DNA from: Trema orientale
Lineage: Eukaryota > Streptophyta > Magnoliopsida > Rosales > Cannabaceae
NCBI GenBank assembly: GCA_002914845.1
Contig: JXTC01000029.1
Span: 173,129 to 237,128, forward strand
Direction: 5' to 3'
Length of the DNA stretch: 64,000 nucleotides
The notes under the pieces were generated by a model that ran no database searches, was not told the origin of the DNA, and saw only the letters and a program-made list of their open reading frames with translations. This document shows, one piece after another, positions 11,036 to 23,900 of the stretch; within the stretch, counting starts at the first letter, position 1; each line of letters opens with the position of its first letter. The position numbers and the translations under genes were made by a program.

Positions 11036-11891
11036 AATGGAGGTATGTCTTTCAATATGTTGAATCACTTTATTTGATTGTGTCTTTATTTTAATCATTT
11101 GCTTAATCTCTCGATCAATTAATCACAATCTCCCATAGAGATTCGAGGTCTCATTGTTCACGAAATACACACGTCAACAACCAACAACCACAATGGTGAG
11201 AATATTGTCTAGAAATACATTAATACACTATGGCGGTGGCCAATACCACCAACATAGTGGATGCCACAACTATTTACAATGTTGATCATACAGTTGATAT
11301 GAATCGCACGACTCTTGGCCACACGTCAAGAACTTTCTTGTCCCTGAAAATGGCCATGTACCATCAAGGGGACAAAGGCCAGGAAAAGAGAACATCGCCA
11401 ATGACGCTAATGAATTAGATACAAGCTCGGCATATTTAAAAGCCCGAAAATTTTTGAATGATCAAAGGAGCTATAGGCTACTCTTAATACTATGCACACC
11501 ATGTTAAAATAGCTAACTATCTTAAGGATAAATGACCCCGAAGATTGAACTATTAGATCTGCAAGGCAAGAAGAAATGGAGAATAACCAAGTCTCTCAAA
11601 GTCGTAACTGCGAAAGCAATATGATCTTCATTCCCGTCCTGGTCCCATGCAATACATGCCAATGGATCCCAAGAAGATCACAAATGGATCACTCAGCGAT
11701 TGAATTGACGTTCAACAACCAAAAATTTGGCGACCGCTGGAAAACTGCATGCCCCATCGCCCACCTCTAGCAAAGATGAAATACTTGCAATTATAAAACC
11801 AATAAAGGAACCAACGACGAAAATATTATTTGATTGGTAGGACAAATGACAAGAGACCTAGATCGAGAACAAAGAATGGACCTCCTAGATT

Positions 11892-12483
11892 TAGAGATGT
11901 AAAGTGGGCCGGGATAAGCCCATATGGGCTTCATACAGTGCCTAGGCTCGGCCCGTCTAAAATATGGGTCAGTCTAACCCGACCCATATTCTTACTAAGA
12001 GGCCCGGCACGGCCCACAGACCCAACCCATATTTTATGCGGACCTAAGTGGGCCGTGCCTAAGTGGGTTGTGCCTATATGTGCCGAATATGGACCACAAT
12101 GTGGGCCTAATTTCGTTGTTATTATATGCTTTAAAATATCAAATATGGCCTAAAACTCATTCAATTTTTTTAAAAATTTGAATAAATTGAAAATAAGCAA
12201 AAATAAGTAAATAAATAATATTAAAAGCATATAAATGAAAATATTTAATTAAGATTTTTTAAAAATATTAATTAAGAAATATATTTAAAATTATATATAG
12301 AATGACTAAATATGGACCGATAGAAATGTGGGTCTGGCCAGGCCTGTGGACTTATGACTGAGGGGCCGAGTCTGGCCCTACTATATGTAGCGAGCCAGTC
12401 CAGGTCCACATAATGTGAGCCTGGGTTGTACCAGTACCGTGTTTTTTCGTTGGAATGTAGGCCGGCCCACATTGACGTCTCTA
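11892..12483. mobile_element. hAT-like MITE inserted in the Tat-like fossil
   Basis: Its termini are TAGAGATGTAAAGTGGGCC and, inverted at the right end, TAGAGACGTCAATGTGGGCC. Both ends are GC-rich (ggcccggcacggccc) and the centre is very AT-rich. Flanks CCTAGATT and CCTAGGTC suggest a decayed 8 bp duplication, offset by one base. It is about 590 bp and non-coding. Confidence 0.55.
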
Positions 12484-15400
12484 TCCTAGGTCTAGTAAAT
12501 CTTAGCCTAGCTCATCATCAATCCCAATAAGCGATCGACTTGTCGGAGTGCAACCCCTGTTGTCCTCACAAGATACTCCCTTTAATGAAAAGCTAGCTTA
12601 CATTAAAGCTAAAGTCAATAATCTACTTGCAAGGAATACGTTGTCGAATGTGACACTTTGCGCTTCTTGGAAGAAATGAGGGACAAACTACTACATGCGA
12701 ATTTTGAGATGTCGACGATGACCTTTTATGAAGTCAAAATAGATCCTTGAAATCATCTTGACGCGTTCAACAACCTAATGAACCTATTCCAGATTACCAT
12801 ATAATGGCTCGATGCAGATGCTTTATAGTAAACCATCACCAAAAGGACCAACAAGTGGTTCAAGAATTAACACAAGACTCTATCACCTCATATATAGTCA
12901 CTGTTCTTCAAACACTTTATTGGACAGCTCATGCTGCTTGAACATTTGCTACATCATGCACGATTTTAGCCGACATCAAACAAGGAGAAAATGGGCTGTT
13001 GAAATCAAATATAAAATGGTTCAACGATAAGGCTGCTAAAGTAGCTTAAGTACTAGAAGAAGGAATGTTAATGGCCATTATATCAAGTGTCAAACCAAAT
13101 ATTCCTTACAAATAAAATTTGGAAAAGCTCAACTGCAACGACGTCAAAGATTTTCTCTTCGTGTAGAAAAATACATGTGTCAAGAAAACTCAAGAAGTTC
13201 TCCATTGGAGAGTCTACTGGTAACACCCTGAAGGAAAATAATTAAGAACAATAACTAGCACAAGAGTGACGGTAGTCAAACCTCAGACAAATCAATTTTA
13301 GATGAGAAGAGGTCTCACACTATGAAACTCGATATCCTCGAACTCCTATGTCTAAATATACTGGTTACACTAAGCTAATATATGGTATGGATATTATGTT
13401 CCTCAAAACTGAAAATCGAATCTCATATAAGTAACCAAATCCTTGAGAGAAGGTTGAGCCAAAAAGGGATCATAGTAGATATTATAGGTTACCACAAGAA
13501 CATACTCTACCTTAACGCACTCGATAAAAAATGAGCTTAAGGGTACATCATCTTAAACCTTTTATCACTTTACTATACGGTCAGGTTATATTTTAAAGCT
13601 AATACAGTAATCATACGATCACACTAAGAGTCGGCCAAGCTCCCTATTAGGTCACAACTCACAACCATAACAGACTTTCTTGTGGTCGACAATTTTATCG
13701 ACATTTAACGATGTTCTAGGATGCCTCTATCTAAAAAAGTCGAAAATTGTTACCTCAATCCATCATTTCATGACGAAATTTCTCACTCAAAAAGGAAATA
13801 TATATTCGAGATGTGAGCAAGGAGAAGCTGTGAGTTAGGAGAAGCTGTGAGTTCTATAATCTGTTACAGAGGACCATTGTCAAAGGAAAACGTGTCATGC
13901 AAGCTTAGAGTTAAGTAGAGAATTATAAGCACTAGTCTACCAAATGAGACCCTAGGTGCATCCTCGCACTTGCTAAAGGAGAAGAAAGTTAGACCTATAG
14001 AAGAACTCGTCAAATCAAAGTAGATGAGAAAAACTAAGGTGTTGAAACTTATAAAGAATCTCCATGAAGACATAAAGATCTAGGCTGAGGAATTTCGAAG
14101 AAAAACCTGTGTATGTTTGCCTGGAATACCATATCGATATGATTAATATTCGACATGAGGTAATAGCCACCAACTCAACATTGACCTGGATGTAAAACAA
14201 GTTCGATAAAAGGGGCAAGCACTAGACCTGCTCAATATCGACCTAGATGTAAAACCAATTCGAAAAAAAGTGGCAAGTATTATACGATTAAAGATATCTC
14301 AAATTAAATGAGGATAATTACATTTTTATATCTTATATCTTTATACTATTTCTAGGTTAAACAGCAATTTTGATCAATATGTTACTAAGATACTCTTTAA
14401 AGATTAAATATATATATACACATATATTTGAAAAAAAGTTCAAATTTAAAACTTATCTAAAATTGATAGATATGTCTATAAATAATGTTTAATATTTATA
14501 GGATTTTTCTTTGTTTAAAAGCCTTAATATTTGTTTTCCAATTTAGTAATTTATTTTAAATAGTTTTCAATTTAAATTAAGTATTAAAATATATATCTTA
14601 AAGTTTAAAGGATGTTTTGGTAAACTCATAAAACAAAATTGGTGTTTGACCCAAAAAAGGTATAAATTTGTAACAAATTTCAATCTAAAGGTTAATATTG
14701 ATAATAACTAAACACAATGTATAAACTAAACAAACAGTCAAAATGCAGAGTATAAAAATATACTTAAGCACATTAAAGGAAGAAGTTAACAAGCTAGAGA
14801 GTAACATATTTATTTGATAGTCTTTTTATCCCAGTTAGCTCGCAAATCCAGTCTTAGTTAAAAAAAGTTAACAACAAGTGGGAACTTGTCTCGATTTCCC
14901 ATACTTCAACAAAGCTCCTGAAGGACAATTTCCCACTCCTAAATATTATCCAGCTCGTCGATGCTATAACAAGACACGAACTCCTAAGCTTTACGGATAC
15001 ATACATCAGCTATAATTGATTCCTAACGAATGCACCAGATAAGGAGCTCACCTTGTCTGTTACTAATTGCGGATTATATTCCTATAAATGCCATTTGGTC
15101 ATAAAAATACTGGTGCGACCTATCATAGGCTTGCAAAAATGATGCTCTAAGGTCCAATTGGAAAAACAATAGAGGTCTATATAAATTGTGGATGACATAC
15201 TCATGAAGTCAAGGGCCACATCTAATTATGCCAGATAAGGTGATCAAAGTCATGAGAAAGTATATAATGAAACATGATCCATTAAAATGTGCCTTTGGAG
15301 TTGCAATAAAATTCTTTGATTTTATGGTAAAAGAATTAAAGAGGAATTGAAGCAAAATCCTAGAAGCTTCAAGTGCTCCTAGTCACCCTGAAAGCCAAAA

Positions 15401-16719
15401 AGAGTCTAGAGTTTAGCAAGATGGCTCGCAACTTTAAGCCATTTTATGTCAATTAATGAATAAATATCCGCCACTCTTTAATGCATTGTGAAAAGCTAAA
15501 AAGTTCAAATTGACGAAAGAATAAGACTACGATTCCAACAACATAAAGAAGACTCATGTAAACCTTTTCTTCACCCTAAGCCAATTTCTAATAAAAATCT
15601 ATATTTCTATTTGGCTATGTCCAAGCATGCAATCAGCTTTTCTCTCGTACGCGGGGAAAATAAAATTTAGCAACCTATTTACTATTCAAGTAAGCGACTC
15701 CTTGGTACTAAATTGAGGTACCCTGAGATAGAAAAGATTGCATATGCACTGCTTATTAGTTGTAGAAAATTGCAACATGATTTCCATGCTCATTCAATCA
15801 AACAACTGTCCCTAAAACAAGTGCTACAGAGCCAGAAGCATCGGGCCACCTCCTCACATGGTAAGTAAAGCTTAACTAATTTGCCATCACATCATGGCTA
15901 AAATAGAAATAAAAACCCAAGCCTAAGCTTATTTTGTGGCCGAGGTCACCTACAAGCCTGAGATAAAAGTGCCCAAGAAAGTAGTTGAATGTTTCATCTA
16001 GTGAGAAATGATGTAAGAGTCGGTCTAATGATGATACGTCCTGATAATCACAAAATTCATATATGCCCTCAAAATTGGATTCAAGGTATCTAAAAACGAG
16101 GCAAAGTATAAAAGTCTTCTAGCCGGTCTAGGCTTAGCAAAAGAAACAAAGGCATCGTCAGTCAATGTTTTTGGTGAATCTCAAATTCGTTTTACGCTAA
16201 ATTAACAATGAATATCAAAACTCGAAGAGCCAACAAGGTAGCCTATCTCACAAAAGCTAAAGAGTGGATCCAATCTTCCGCAATGTTTCAGATTCACCAA
16301 ATCCCTCGAGCTCAAAATGCCAATGCAGTGGAACTTGCAGCCAAAGATGAAGAACTGCTCAACATCGTTCTGGTGGAATTTTTGTCAAACAAAGTACTGC
16401 CTCGCTCTCAAAGAGCCCATTCTCCCAATACAACAGTAAGCCTCATAGATGGTCCTATTCACTAAATACCTAAAAAAAAAAGACGATACCACAGGACAAA
16501 GGGAAAGCTCAAAAACTTTGCTATAAGCTGCTCAATATATGCATAAATCATTCTGGTGGACAATCTCTAGCAAGAACAACTTTGCGACAAGGCTACTACT
16601 TACAAACTATGGCAAAAGATGTGAACAATTTTGCTCAAGCATACGACAAATGTCAAAGGCTTGCCCTTTTCCAAGACTCATCTTCGACTAATTTGACAAC
16701 AACGAGCAGACTGTGGCCT

Positions 16720-18885
16720 TGTCACGACCCAAAATCCAAGGCCGCGACTTTTAGCAATTTGGATTGTAATTTAAGATAAATAAAGAATTTTGTAAAATTC
16801 GAAAAAAAACCAAGTACTTAGATTTTTGCATTTTAGTCCTCAAATCATTAGAAATTCTATATAAGGAGTATATCTTTAGTTTGATTTATAGAAGTAGATA
16901 GACCAATTAAAATTCAAGAAAAACATAATCAAGTTGTACAAAAACTTGGTTTAATAAAACTACGGTATTGATTTAATAGATTTTTCAAATCTTGAATCCG
17001 AATGTCAAAAATTTAACTTACAAGGTTTGTCAAAATTCCAAGTACCTAAAACTTGGCTAAATAATTACACATGAAAAAGGGTGAGACAAGGAAAGGTACC
17101 AATCAAGAGGAATAAGACCTCGAGCGTAAGCCAAGCGACTTGCCTAGCCAACGAGATAACTAACTAGAATGAACAACTACCTGAAAGGGAGGAAAATAGG
17201 GAAGGTGAGCTCGTAAGCTCAGTAGGAAAGTTGTTACCTCATTTAAAATTTTTTTAGTGATGGAGTATCCCTGCACGGTTAGTTTAATCCAAAAACACAT
17301 TTTTGCAAAACCATATGTATACATACATATATCTGCTTCCAAAGTTGATAGTCCATATATGTGTATATATATATATATGTATAAGAAATGTGTATATATG
17401 AAAACAAGATATCCAAAACCAATCAGTCCACAAACACATGACACAAATTCACCTACACTCATGAGTTCATCACCTCTCATCAATGGAACCCAGGATGTTA
17501 GCACTATGTGTGCCATACAGCCTACCTGATACCTAGCCCATAACTGATGGGGACACCCGTGTGTCGCCTATCAAACCTGGAGGTGCAACCGTATTGCCTA
17601 CGCCTGTCAAATGGGGAGGTAATCAGAAGAATAACCCCGCGCGGGTTCACAGACTCTGCATCGCCGGTGGAGCCATAACGCCACTCTGTAAAGAAACCCC
17701 ATGATGCTAACCTGGTACTCATGTGTGATCCTATGACACGTGTACTCTGAACTGATGTGTAAAAATAATCCTGTAGTAATTTAAGTTCAAATGATGCTCT
17801 AGTTTTTAATAAAATGATTAATTAAATTTTATAGAAAAATGGGCAGCATAACAGCCCTATTTTAACATATCCAAAAATAACCTGCACTCAGAAAAGTCCC
17901 AGAGCAATCCAATATACATAATACAATTCAATTCCACCACATATATCTAAAATAGTTCTAAAATGATCACGTTTGTCATTATGTGTTGTAGAAAATAAGT
18001 TTTATTAAAAAACGTTGAAAAGTAGAGGTAACCAAATCCCTACCTCACTAGAATAACGATACCACGCTATTAGATCCTCAAGGTGCCGATTAGACGATCG
18101 TTCAGAGGGTCAAGAACCAATTCCACGCCGTCGATCGCTCACTTGGAAAAAATCAACTTCTCAACGAAGCTTCTAATCAATGAAAGAACCTCTCCATTGA
18201 ATTCCTAATGCCCAAAATAGCTAAGTTAGATATATAACTCGACCAATTCGGGTCAGGACCGATGTTACACAAAACTAGACAAAATCTAAGTCGTTAGATA
18301 TCGTTTTTCGTGTAGGTCACCATATATAGTCAATATATATATTAAACTTCACCATTTTCCGATTTCATTACAAAAATAACAATAAAAACACAATCTAATG
18401 GTCGGATCAAAAAAATAAAATCCGCGCTTAAAAATACACAAAAATGGCAACTTTCAATCCAGGAAAAATGGGGTCGCGAGATATATATACCTTGAAGTTC
18501 CTCTTGACGATACAAACCCAACGAGCCCAAGATTGCAACCTGAAACGGCCGGAATCGTTGCCGGAAATTCAAAACTCCTCGCGGCCAAAACAGTGTTTTC
18601 CAGCATTAGGGAGCTCGGCGGTGACTGGGGACTGGTGGCGTGGGCTGCTGGTGCCGTGAAGAAGTCTCGCCGGTGGCTAGGCTGGCCGGACGGTGGGCAA
18701 GGTGGCGGCGGCAGCTCCTCCATCTGGTTCGGGCGAAGACGAGGGACGAGAAAGAGATCGGGAGGGGGAGTGGACGAGGGAGAAAGAGAAATGCATATGT
18801 GTGTATATATATATATTTAATCTATTTTTAAAAAAAAAATTTAGTCAAATGACCATTTTGCCCTCAAAAAATATGGGATCTTACA
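16720..18885 (+). mobile_element. Solo LTR (2.17 kb) with perfect GGCCT target duplication
   Basis: It starts TGTCACGACCCAAAATCC and ends GGGATCTTACA, so it has TG..CA termini. The flanking 5 bp GGCCT is identical at 16715-16719 and 18886-18890. The surrounding sequence is one broken integrase reading that resumes after the LTR, so the insertion point is clear. It shares long stretches with 45945-48014 (for example GGGGACACCCGTGTGT and ATCCTATGACACGTG) in the same orientation. The family is probably Ty3/gypsy, but an LTR alone does not prove that. Confidence 0.8.
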
Positions 18886-19139
18886 GGCCTTTTGTTGTAT
18901 GTGGGATCAATAATATTAGCTCACTTCTTTAAAGGCAAAGTAACGCTAAATACTATTTTACAAAATGGGTTGAGGCCAAGGCGCTTTCCTCTATCACCTC
19001 TAACAATACTTAAAATTTCATCATGAAATAATAAATTACAAGTGTCGTCTTCTAATAGTGTTTTCCGTTTTTTAAGTTTTTGTTGTCGTTTTCTTTCGAG
19101 TTGCATATTCATGTCGTTGTTTAGATGTTTCTATTTAGA

Positions 19140-19570
19140 TTTTGAATGCTGCAAAATATTACCCTAATATTAGAGATTTCTGCAAATTTGTATCATATAT
19201 GATGCCAATTAACTGATGATAATAGTTTAAGAACCGTAGTAGTACCTTTTATTATCTTATTTTATGCTTTTGCATTTTCAATTATGAAAATATTTTTTTT
19301 TCTTTGTATTTGTTTTTAGCACGTTTATTTTTATTTTCTTTTCCATTGAAAGGTAAAAAAATAATTATAAAACATATTCTAAGAATATATTAATATTTAG
19401 ATATTTTTAATAAGCTAGTGAGGGGTAATCATGTTTTTTAACTCACTCAAAGTACAAATTTACAGGAGCGTAAATGTCTATGTATTATTTTGTAAAATTC
19501 AAAAATTATGTTAGTTTTTGCAAAAGAAGTTAAAAATAGAGTATTTTTGTATCATTATCCCTTATTTTAT
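19140..19570. repeat. Fold-back/MITE-like repeat related to 5555-7010
   Basis: The left part (GCAAAATATTACCCTAATAT) and the reverse complement of the right part (CAAAAATACTCTATTTTTAA) resemble each other and the arms at 5555-7010, including the gcaaatttgtat phrase. It is AT-rich and non-coding, with uncertain ends. Confidence 0.35.
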
Positions 19571-19650
19571 ATTGCCATTAGGTTTTCCAAATTTTTTTTC
19601 CCAAAGTGGACATTTTGACTTGAATTGTCATCTTGAAATGTCTATACTAA

Positions 19651-20571
19651 GGCTTTGTTTGGTGAGAGGGAGAGAGAGTAGGAAGGATCGATAAATTAGG
19701 AAGGAGGGAGAGTAAGAGGGAAGGAGAGGATAGTTGCTCTCCTTTCATATTGTTTGGTAAGTTAGGAAGGAGAAAACATCCTTCTCTATCCTTGTGTTTG
19801 GTGTTTGAAGGAAAATTGAAAGGATGAATAAATTATTAATTATAAAATTATTATACTACCCATTATTTGATTTATTGTATTTTTCTTTCTAATTTATTTT
19901 ATTATTACACAAATCTACTTCCTCTTGCAACATTTGTTTTGCTAGTCTTCTTTTTTTTAAAAAAAAAAAAAAAGAAATATTTATTTGCTACTTTTCAACA
20001 TACCATGGTTTTCATATAATCCATACATTAGAGAACTTCTTTGTAGCTTATTCACTAAAGAGAATACAAATATAATTTTCTTTTATGTTCTTTAATCTTT
20101 CTTGTTTCTCCAAAAATAAATAAAAGATAAGGAAACATAATAGGAACTTAAAAATAATATCTATATAATACAAAATATTTTATAGTGCTTCACAAAGATT
20201 TCATATCTAAATAAATTTCCTTTAACTACTAAGAATTTCAAGAGTTGAATCTAGAAGGGGCCATGGAGAGGATAAAACGTATAAGGAAGAGGGGAGGAAA
20301 AAAATTAGATTTAATTTATTAATAAAAATATATTTGTTGAGTTTTGGAGGGTAATTTTGCTAAATACCCTCTAATTTTTTCACCCCTTCCCACTCATCCG
20401 TCCAAAGAGGGATGGACTCATTTTTGTAGACCCAGATAGATTTGCTATCCCTCCACTCCTCCTCTCCTTCCTCCTCTACTTCTTGCCAAACACAAAAGCT
20501 TAGATCTCCTTCCACCCAAATCCTCCAAACCCTCCCCATCACTCCATAAATCACTCCTGCCAAACAAAGCG
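19651..20571. mobile_element. PIF/Harbinger-like MITE (921 bp), TAA target duplication
   Basis: The left end is GGCTTTGTTTGGTGAGAGG and the inverted right end is CGCTTTGTTTGGCAGGAG. TAA flanks both sides (19648-19650 and 20572-20574), as expected for the TWA duplications of PIF/Harbinger elements. The interior has no transposase-like frame. Purine-rich (GGAAGGAGGGAGAG) and matching pyrimidine-rich subterminal regions extend the inverted similarity inward. Confidence 0.6.
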
Positions 20572-20693
20572 TAAAATTTAAAATTTTCTGTTCTCAGTTC
20601 CTTCGCATCCATCACACTGCTGCAGTGTTTCATGTTATAAGATAAAAACTGTTAACAATTGACATTAAAAATCAAAGAAGAAGAGAGAGGCTT

Positions 20694-20694
<1 letters not shown>

Positions 20695-20742
<48 letters not shown>
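20695..20742 (+). repeat. (CT)24 microsatellite
   Basis: A pure CT dinucleotide run of 48 bases, about 200 bp beyond the stop codon of the minus-strand CRK gene. It could fall in that gene's 3' UTR or just outside it. Confidence 0.95.
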
Positions 20743-20745
<3 letters not shown>

Positions 20746-20942
20746 GTATTTCTGGTTGAATTGGTAATGGTGGCCTCTGTTTTTTGCCTGAGACGTAGAG
20801 CTTTTTCAATGCTTAACTATGAGGGAAGAACAAAGATTTCAACATTTATTTTAAAAAAAAAAAAAGTTTTAAAAGTTTCTACATACATGGGTCAGTTTAT
20901 TGTGATGTGGTATTTTCCCACCCCGAACCCTCCTAGTGCGGG

Positions 20943-23900
20943 TCAACGCCTGCTCCGGCTTGTGCCCCGCTTATTGTGCAGAAAACGCCCATCGGGATTT
21001 TTGCCACCCATGGTCAAACCACGAAACATGACAAGGAACTTCAGTTTTGATACGAATTGTACGACTAGTATTACAACATAGAGATTGTTAACCTCGATTG
21101 ACACCTTATACGCGGACTCTTGAACAATCTCGCTCTTGGAATGAAATGATTCAATCATTCCTGAATTGAAGACAGATGATGGTGACTGCTCTGATGATAC
21201 AATGCTACTTTCCTCAACATCCACAAATTCTGAGGGAATTGGAAGAGAAAGACAGTTGCAATTAAGCATGTGAACAACTGAACTCATGGTTGGTCTAGCA
21301 TATGAACGTGTTTGGACACACAAAAGTCCAATGTGGATGCACCTCATTATTTCTGATTCTTCGGAACCATCTCTTATTTGGAGATCTACGAGATTTAAAG
21401 CTGTCCCTTCCCTCCAATTTCTCCATGCCTGCATTGATATTGAACAGCCAGGCGAGAGGATATCAGAGACAATATTCTTATCAGTTCAATATTCGTACCT
21501 TACTAATCTCGCATTTTTAGAAGGAAAATGTTTTACTATTCAAATGTACATTCGTGTCTTTCTTCAATTTTTCTATGCTATGAGGAAGAAAAAAAAAAGG
21601 AAAAGCAAAAATCTAAATTCGTACTTACGGTGTTTACAAGGAATTCTCGCTCGCCGTCATGATTTGAAGATATACTTCTCTGTCCACTTAATATTTCTAG
21701 AAGTAACACTCCAAAACTATACACGTCGGTCTTGACTGAAACAATCCCACTTCTCATGTACTCTGGATCAAGATATCCACTGTTGACAGAATAAGCTATA
21801 TAAGTAACATGGAATAAGAACTTCATTTTGTACACTTATATCTTGTCTCTTATTACATAATGGTCGAATCTTGATTAAGATCGAATATCTAAATCAAATT
21901 CACAATGACAAAGAAAGAAATTTGCAGGTACTATAAAGTAATCAATATGACAATAAGTTGTACACTGGTTATCAATGAACTTACATGGTCCCTGCAAGAA
22001 CACTGAAATCTCCACTTCTATCAACTTCAATTGACTTTGCAAGTCCAAAACCTGAGATCTTAGGGTTCATTTCTTCATCTAACAAAATTTTACTAGCTTT
22101 GATATCACGGTGGATAATTGTAAAATGACAATCTTCATGAAGGTAAAGAAGCCCACGAGCAATGCCTCTTATAATTCTGTATCGTGTGTCCCAATCCAGA
22201 TAGGATTGCTCAACCAGGAGTGGATCTACATATTCACATACATGTATGATTTTGTTAAAAGTTACCAACTAAACATGCTATTCTTTCAAGATATGCAATA
22301 CTGCAGAAGCATAACAAATAGTCAAATAGAGTTACATGGTTCAATAAACAAAACAGATTGCAAAATTACCAAATATTAAGCGATCTAGACTCTGTGGGAG
22401 AAACTCGTAGATGAAGAACCTTTTATTTCCTTTCGAGCAGAAACCAAGATGCCTAACAAGATTACGGTGTTGAAGCTTGGCACTGAATAATAACTCATTT
22501 TTAAAAAAATCTCGACTTGAATTCTTCGCATTAAAGCATTTCACAAGAATGTTTAGCCCATCACAAAGTTTACCCTGAAAATACATTACCAAAAAACTTA
22601 CAAAAAGTAACAAAAATTGCATTCAGCAATTTTGATATGTTACCTGTGGCCCATTTGAAAAACATAAGATAATAATAAACAGAAGAAAAAGAAATTACTA
22701 ATTTGTTATTTATATCCTTACCCGGTAGTAAACATAACCAGATGCACCCTGTGCAAACTTATTTTCCTCAGAAAAGTTATTTGTTGCAACTCTGATGGTG
22801 CTAAAATTGAACTGCAAGCATTCCACGTTTCCAATTTCTTCTGCAGCTTCAAACGAGGGGCGATCTTTGACCAATATAAATTAATCCAAGTTAAACTTTG
22901 TTAGGAGGAGTTGTAACACTTTCATATAGATTGTAGAAGGCTGGCAACAACAAAAGTTGCCCAAAACCATGTCTATTCTGCAACAGTGAAGTTGTGAGTG
23001 TGAAAGTGTAATCAAATATTCTTCCCATGTATATTTCACTCTGTAAGCAAGTGTGCATGTGAGCATTCAGTAAATATTGTTGGATTCAACAGAGACTTGA
23101 GCAATGAGCATTAGGCCTTACACAGATCAACAGTTAAAGAGTTTTGTGAAGATTACAAGAATTCTAGGCTGGAATCCTATAGCTCCCAAAGTATAGGATC
23201 GGATACATACTCAACTAAATCAAAATGCATTTTGTTTCTGTCTTTGGGTAAAATAAAGTTCTCCTAAAGCAAAGAATAACAATTGACATCTAATACCATT
23301 ACGTGAACAATTGTGAATTAATACCTAATAGTAGGAGAATGCTATAGTACCACCAAAGGACCCTTGGGATCAAAGTCGAATTTCAGAATACCATGCAGTT
23401 TCTTAACTTAATGTTACACAGTACCAGGATTAATGAGTTGAAAATAGATAAATCGCCACTTACCTTTGTCTTCTTTGTGAATTGTCTTCTTCACACTTGA
23501 GTACACCCCGATGGAGATAATTAGTACCACTGAAGCAACACTTGGAACTACCGTTGCAATGATGATAGTTCTGGACTTGTTGCTCTTCTTCCCTGCAAAA
23601 ACCAGGAATCTCCTCTGACCAAAGTATATCTAACTACGTACCAAGAAAAATGTTTTATAGTCTCAATTAGAAGTAAACAACTAGTAACATTCAAACACCA
23701 TTACACAGTAGCAGAGAGTGAGTCAGTGACAATGAGTTGTACCTTTTGTGGTCAACGGCGGAGAAGATGGTGGTGTTGATTGCACTCGGGATGTTGGCGG
23801 TGCATCGGTTTCATCTTCAAGTCCATAAAAGGGGTAAACTTCGTATCTAAAGCTACAACTGGGTGTAATAACTCTTCCCCCAACCCTAACTCTCCCATTT

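Larger units (their letters stand above)
11560..19040 (+). mobile_element. Decayed Ty3/gypsy fossil, Tat-like (archaeal-type RNase H), interrupted by two other elements
   Basis: Collinear scraps of a gag-pol region are readable on the plus strand. A gag-like part lies at about 12690-13200, reverse transcriptase at about 14780-15330 (e.g. WLA/LANPVLVKK-type, VDDILMKS-like and DPLKCAFGVA), RNase H of the second type at about 16060-16330 (FKVSKNEAKYKSLLAGLGLAK), integrase zinc-finger-like at about 16560-16680 (RQGYYL..DKCQR), and the integrase core resuming after 18886 (FTKWVEAKAL). A solo LTR sits inside the integrase part and a hAT-like MITE inside the 5' part. It is heavily broken, with tens of interruptions, and therefore old. 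No LTRs of its own were identified, and the 5' limit is a guess. Confidence 0.6.

Noticed and set aside
18444-18820. Several frames of 70-95 codons near 18.5 kb, and similar ones near 47.7 kb
   Set aside because: Both sets fall in corresponding parts of the two related solo LTRs. The frames are not conserved between the copies.
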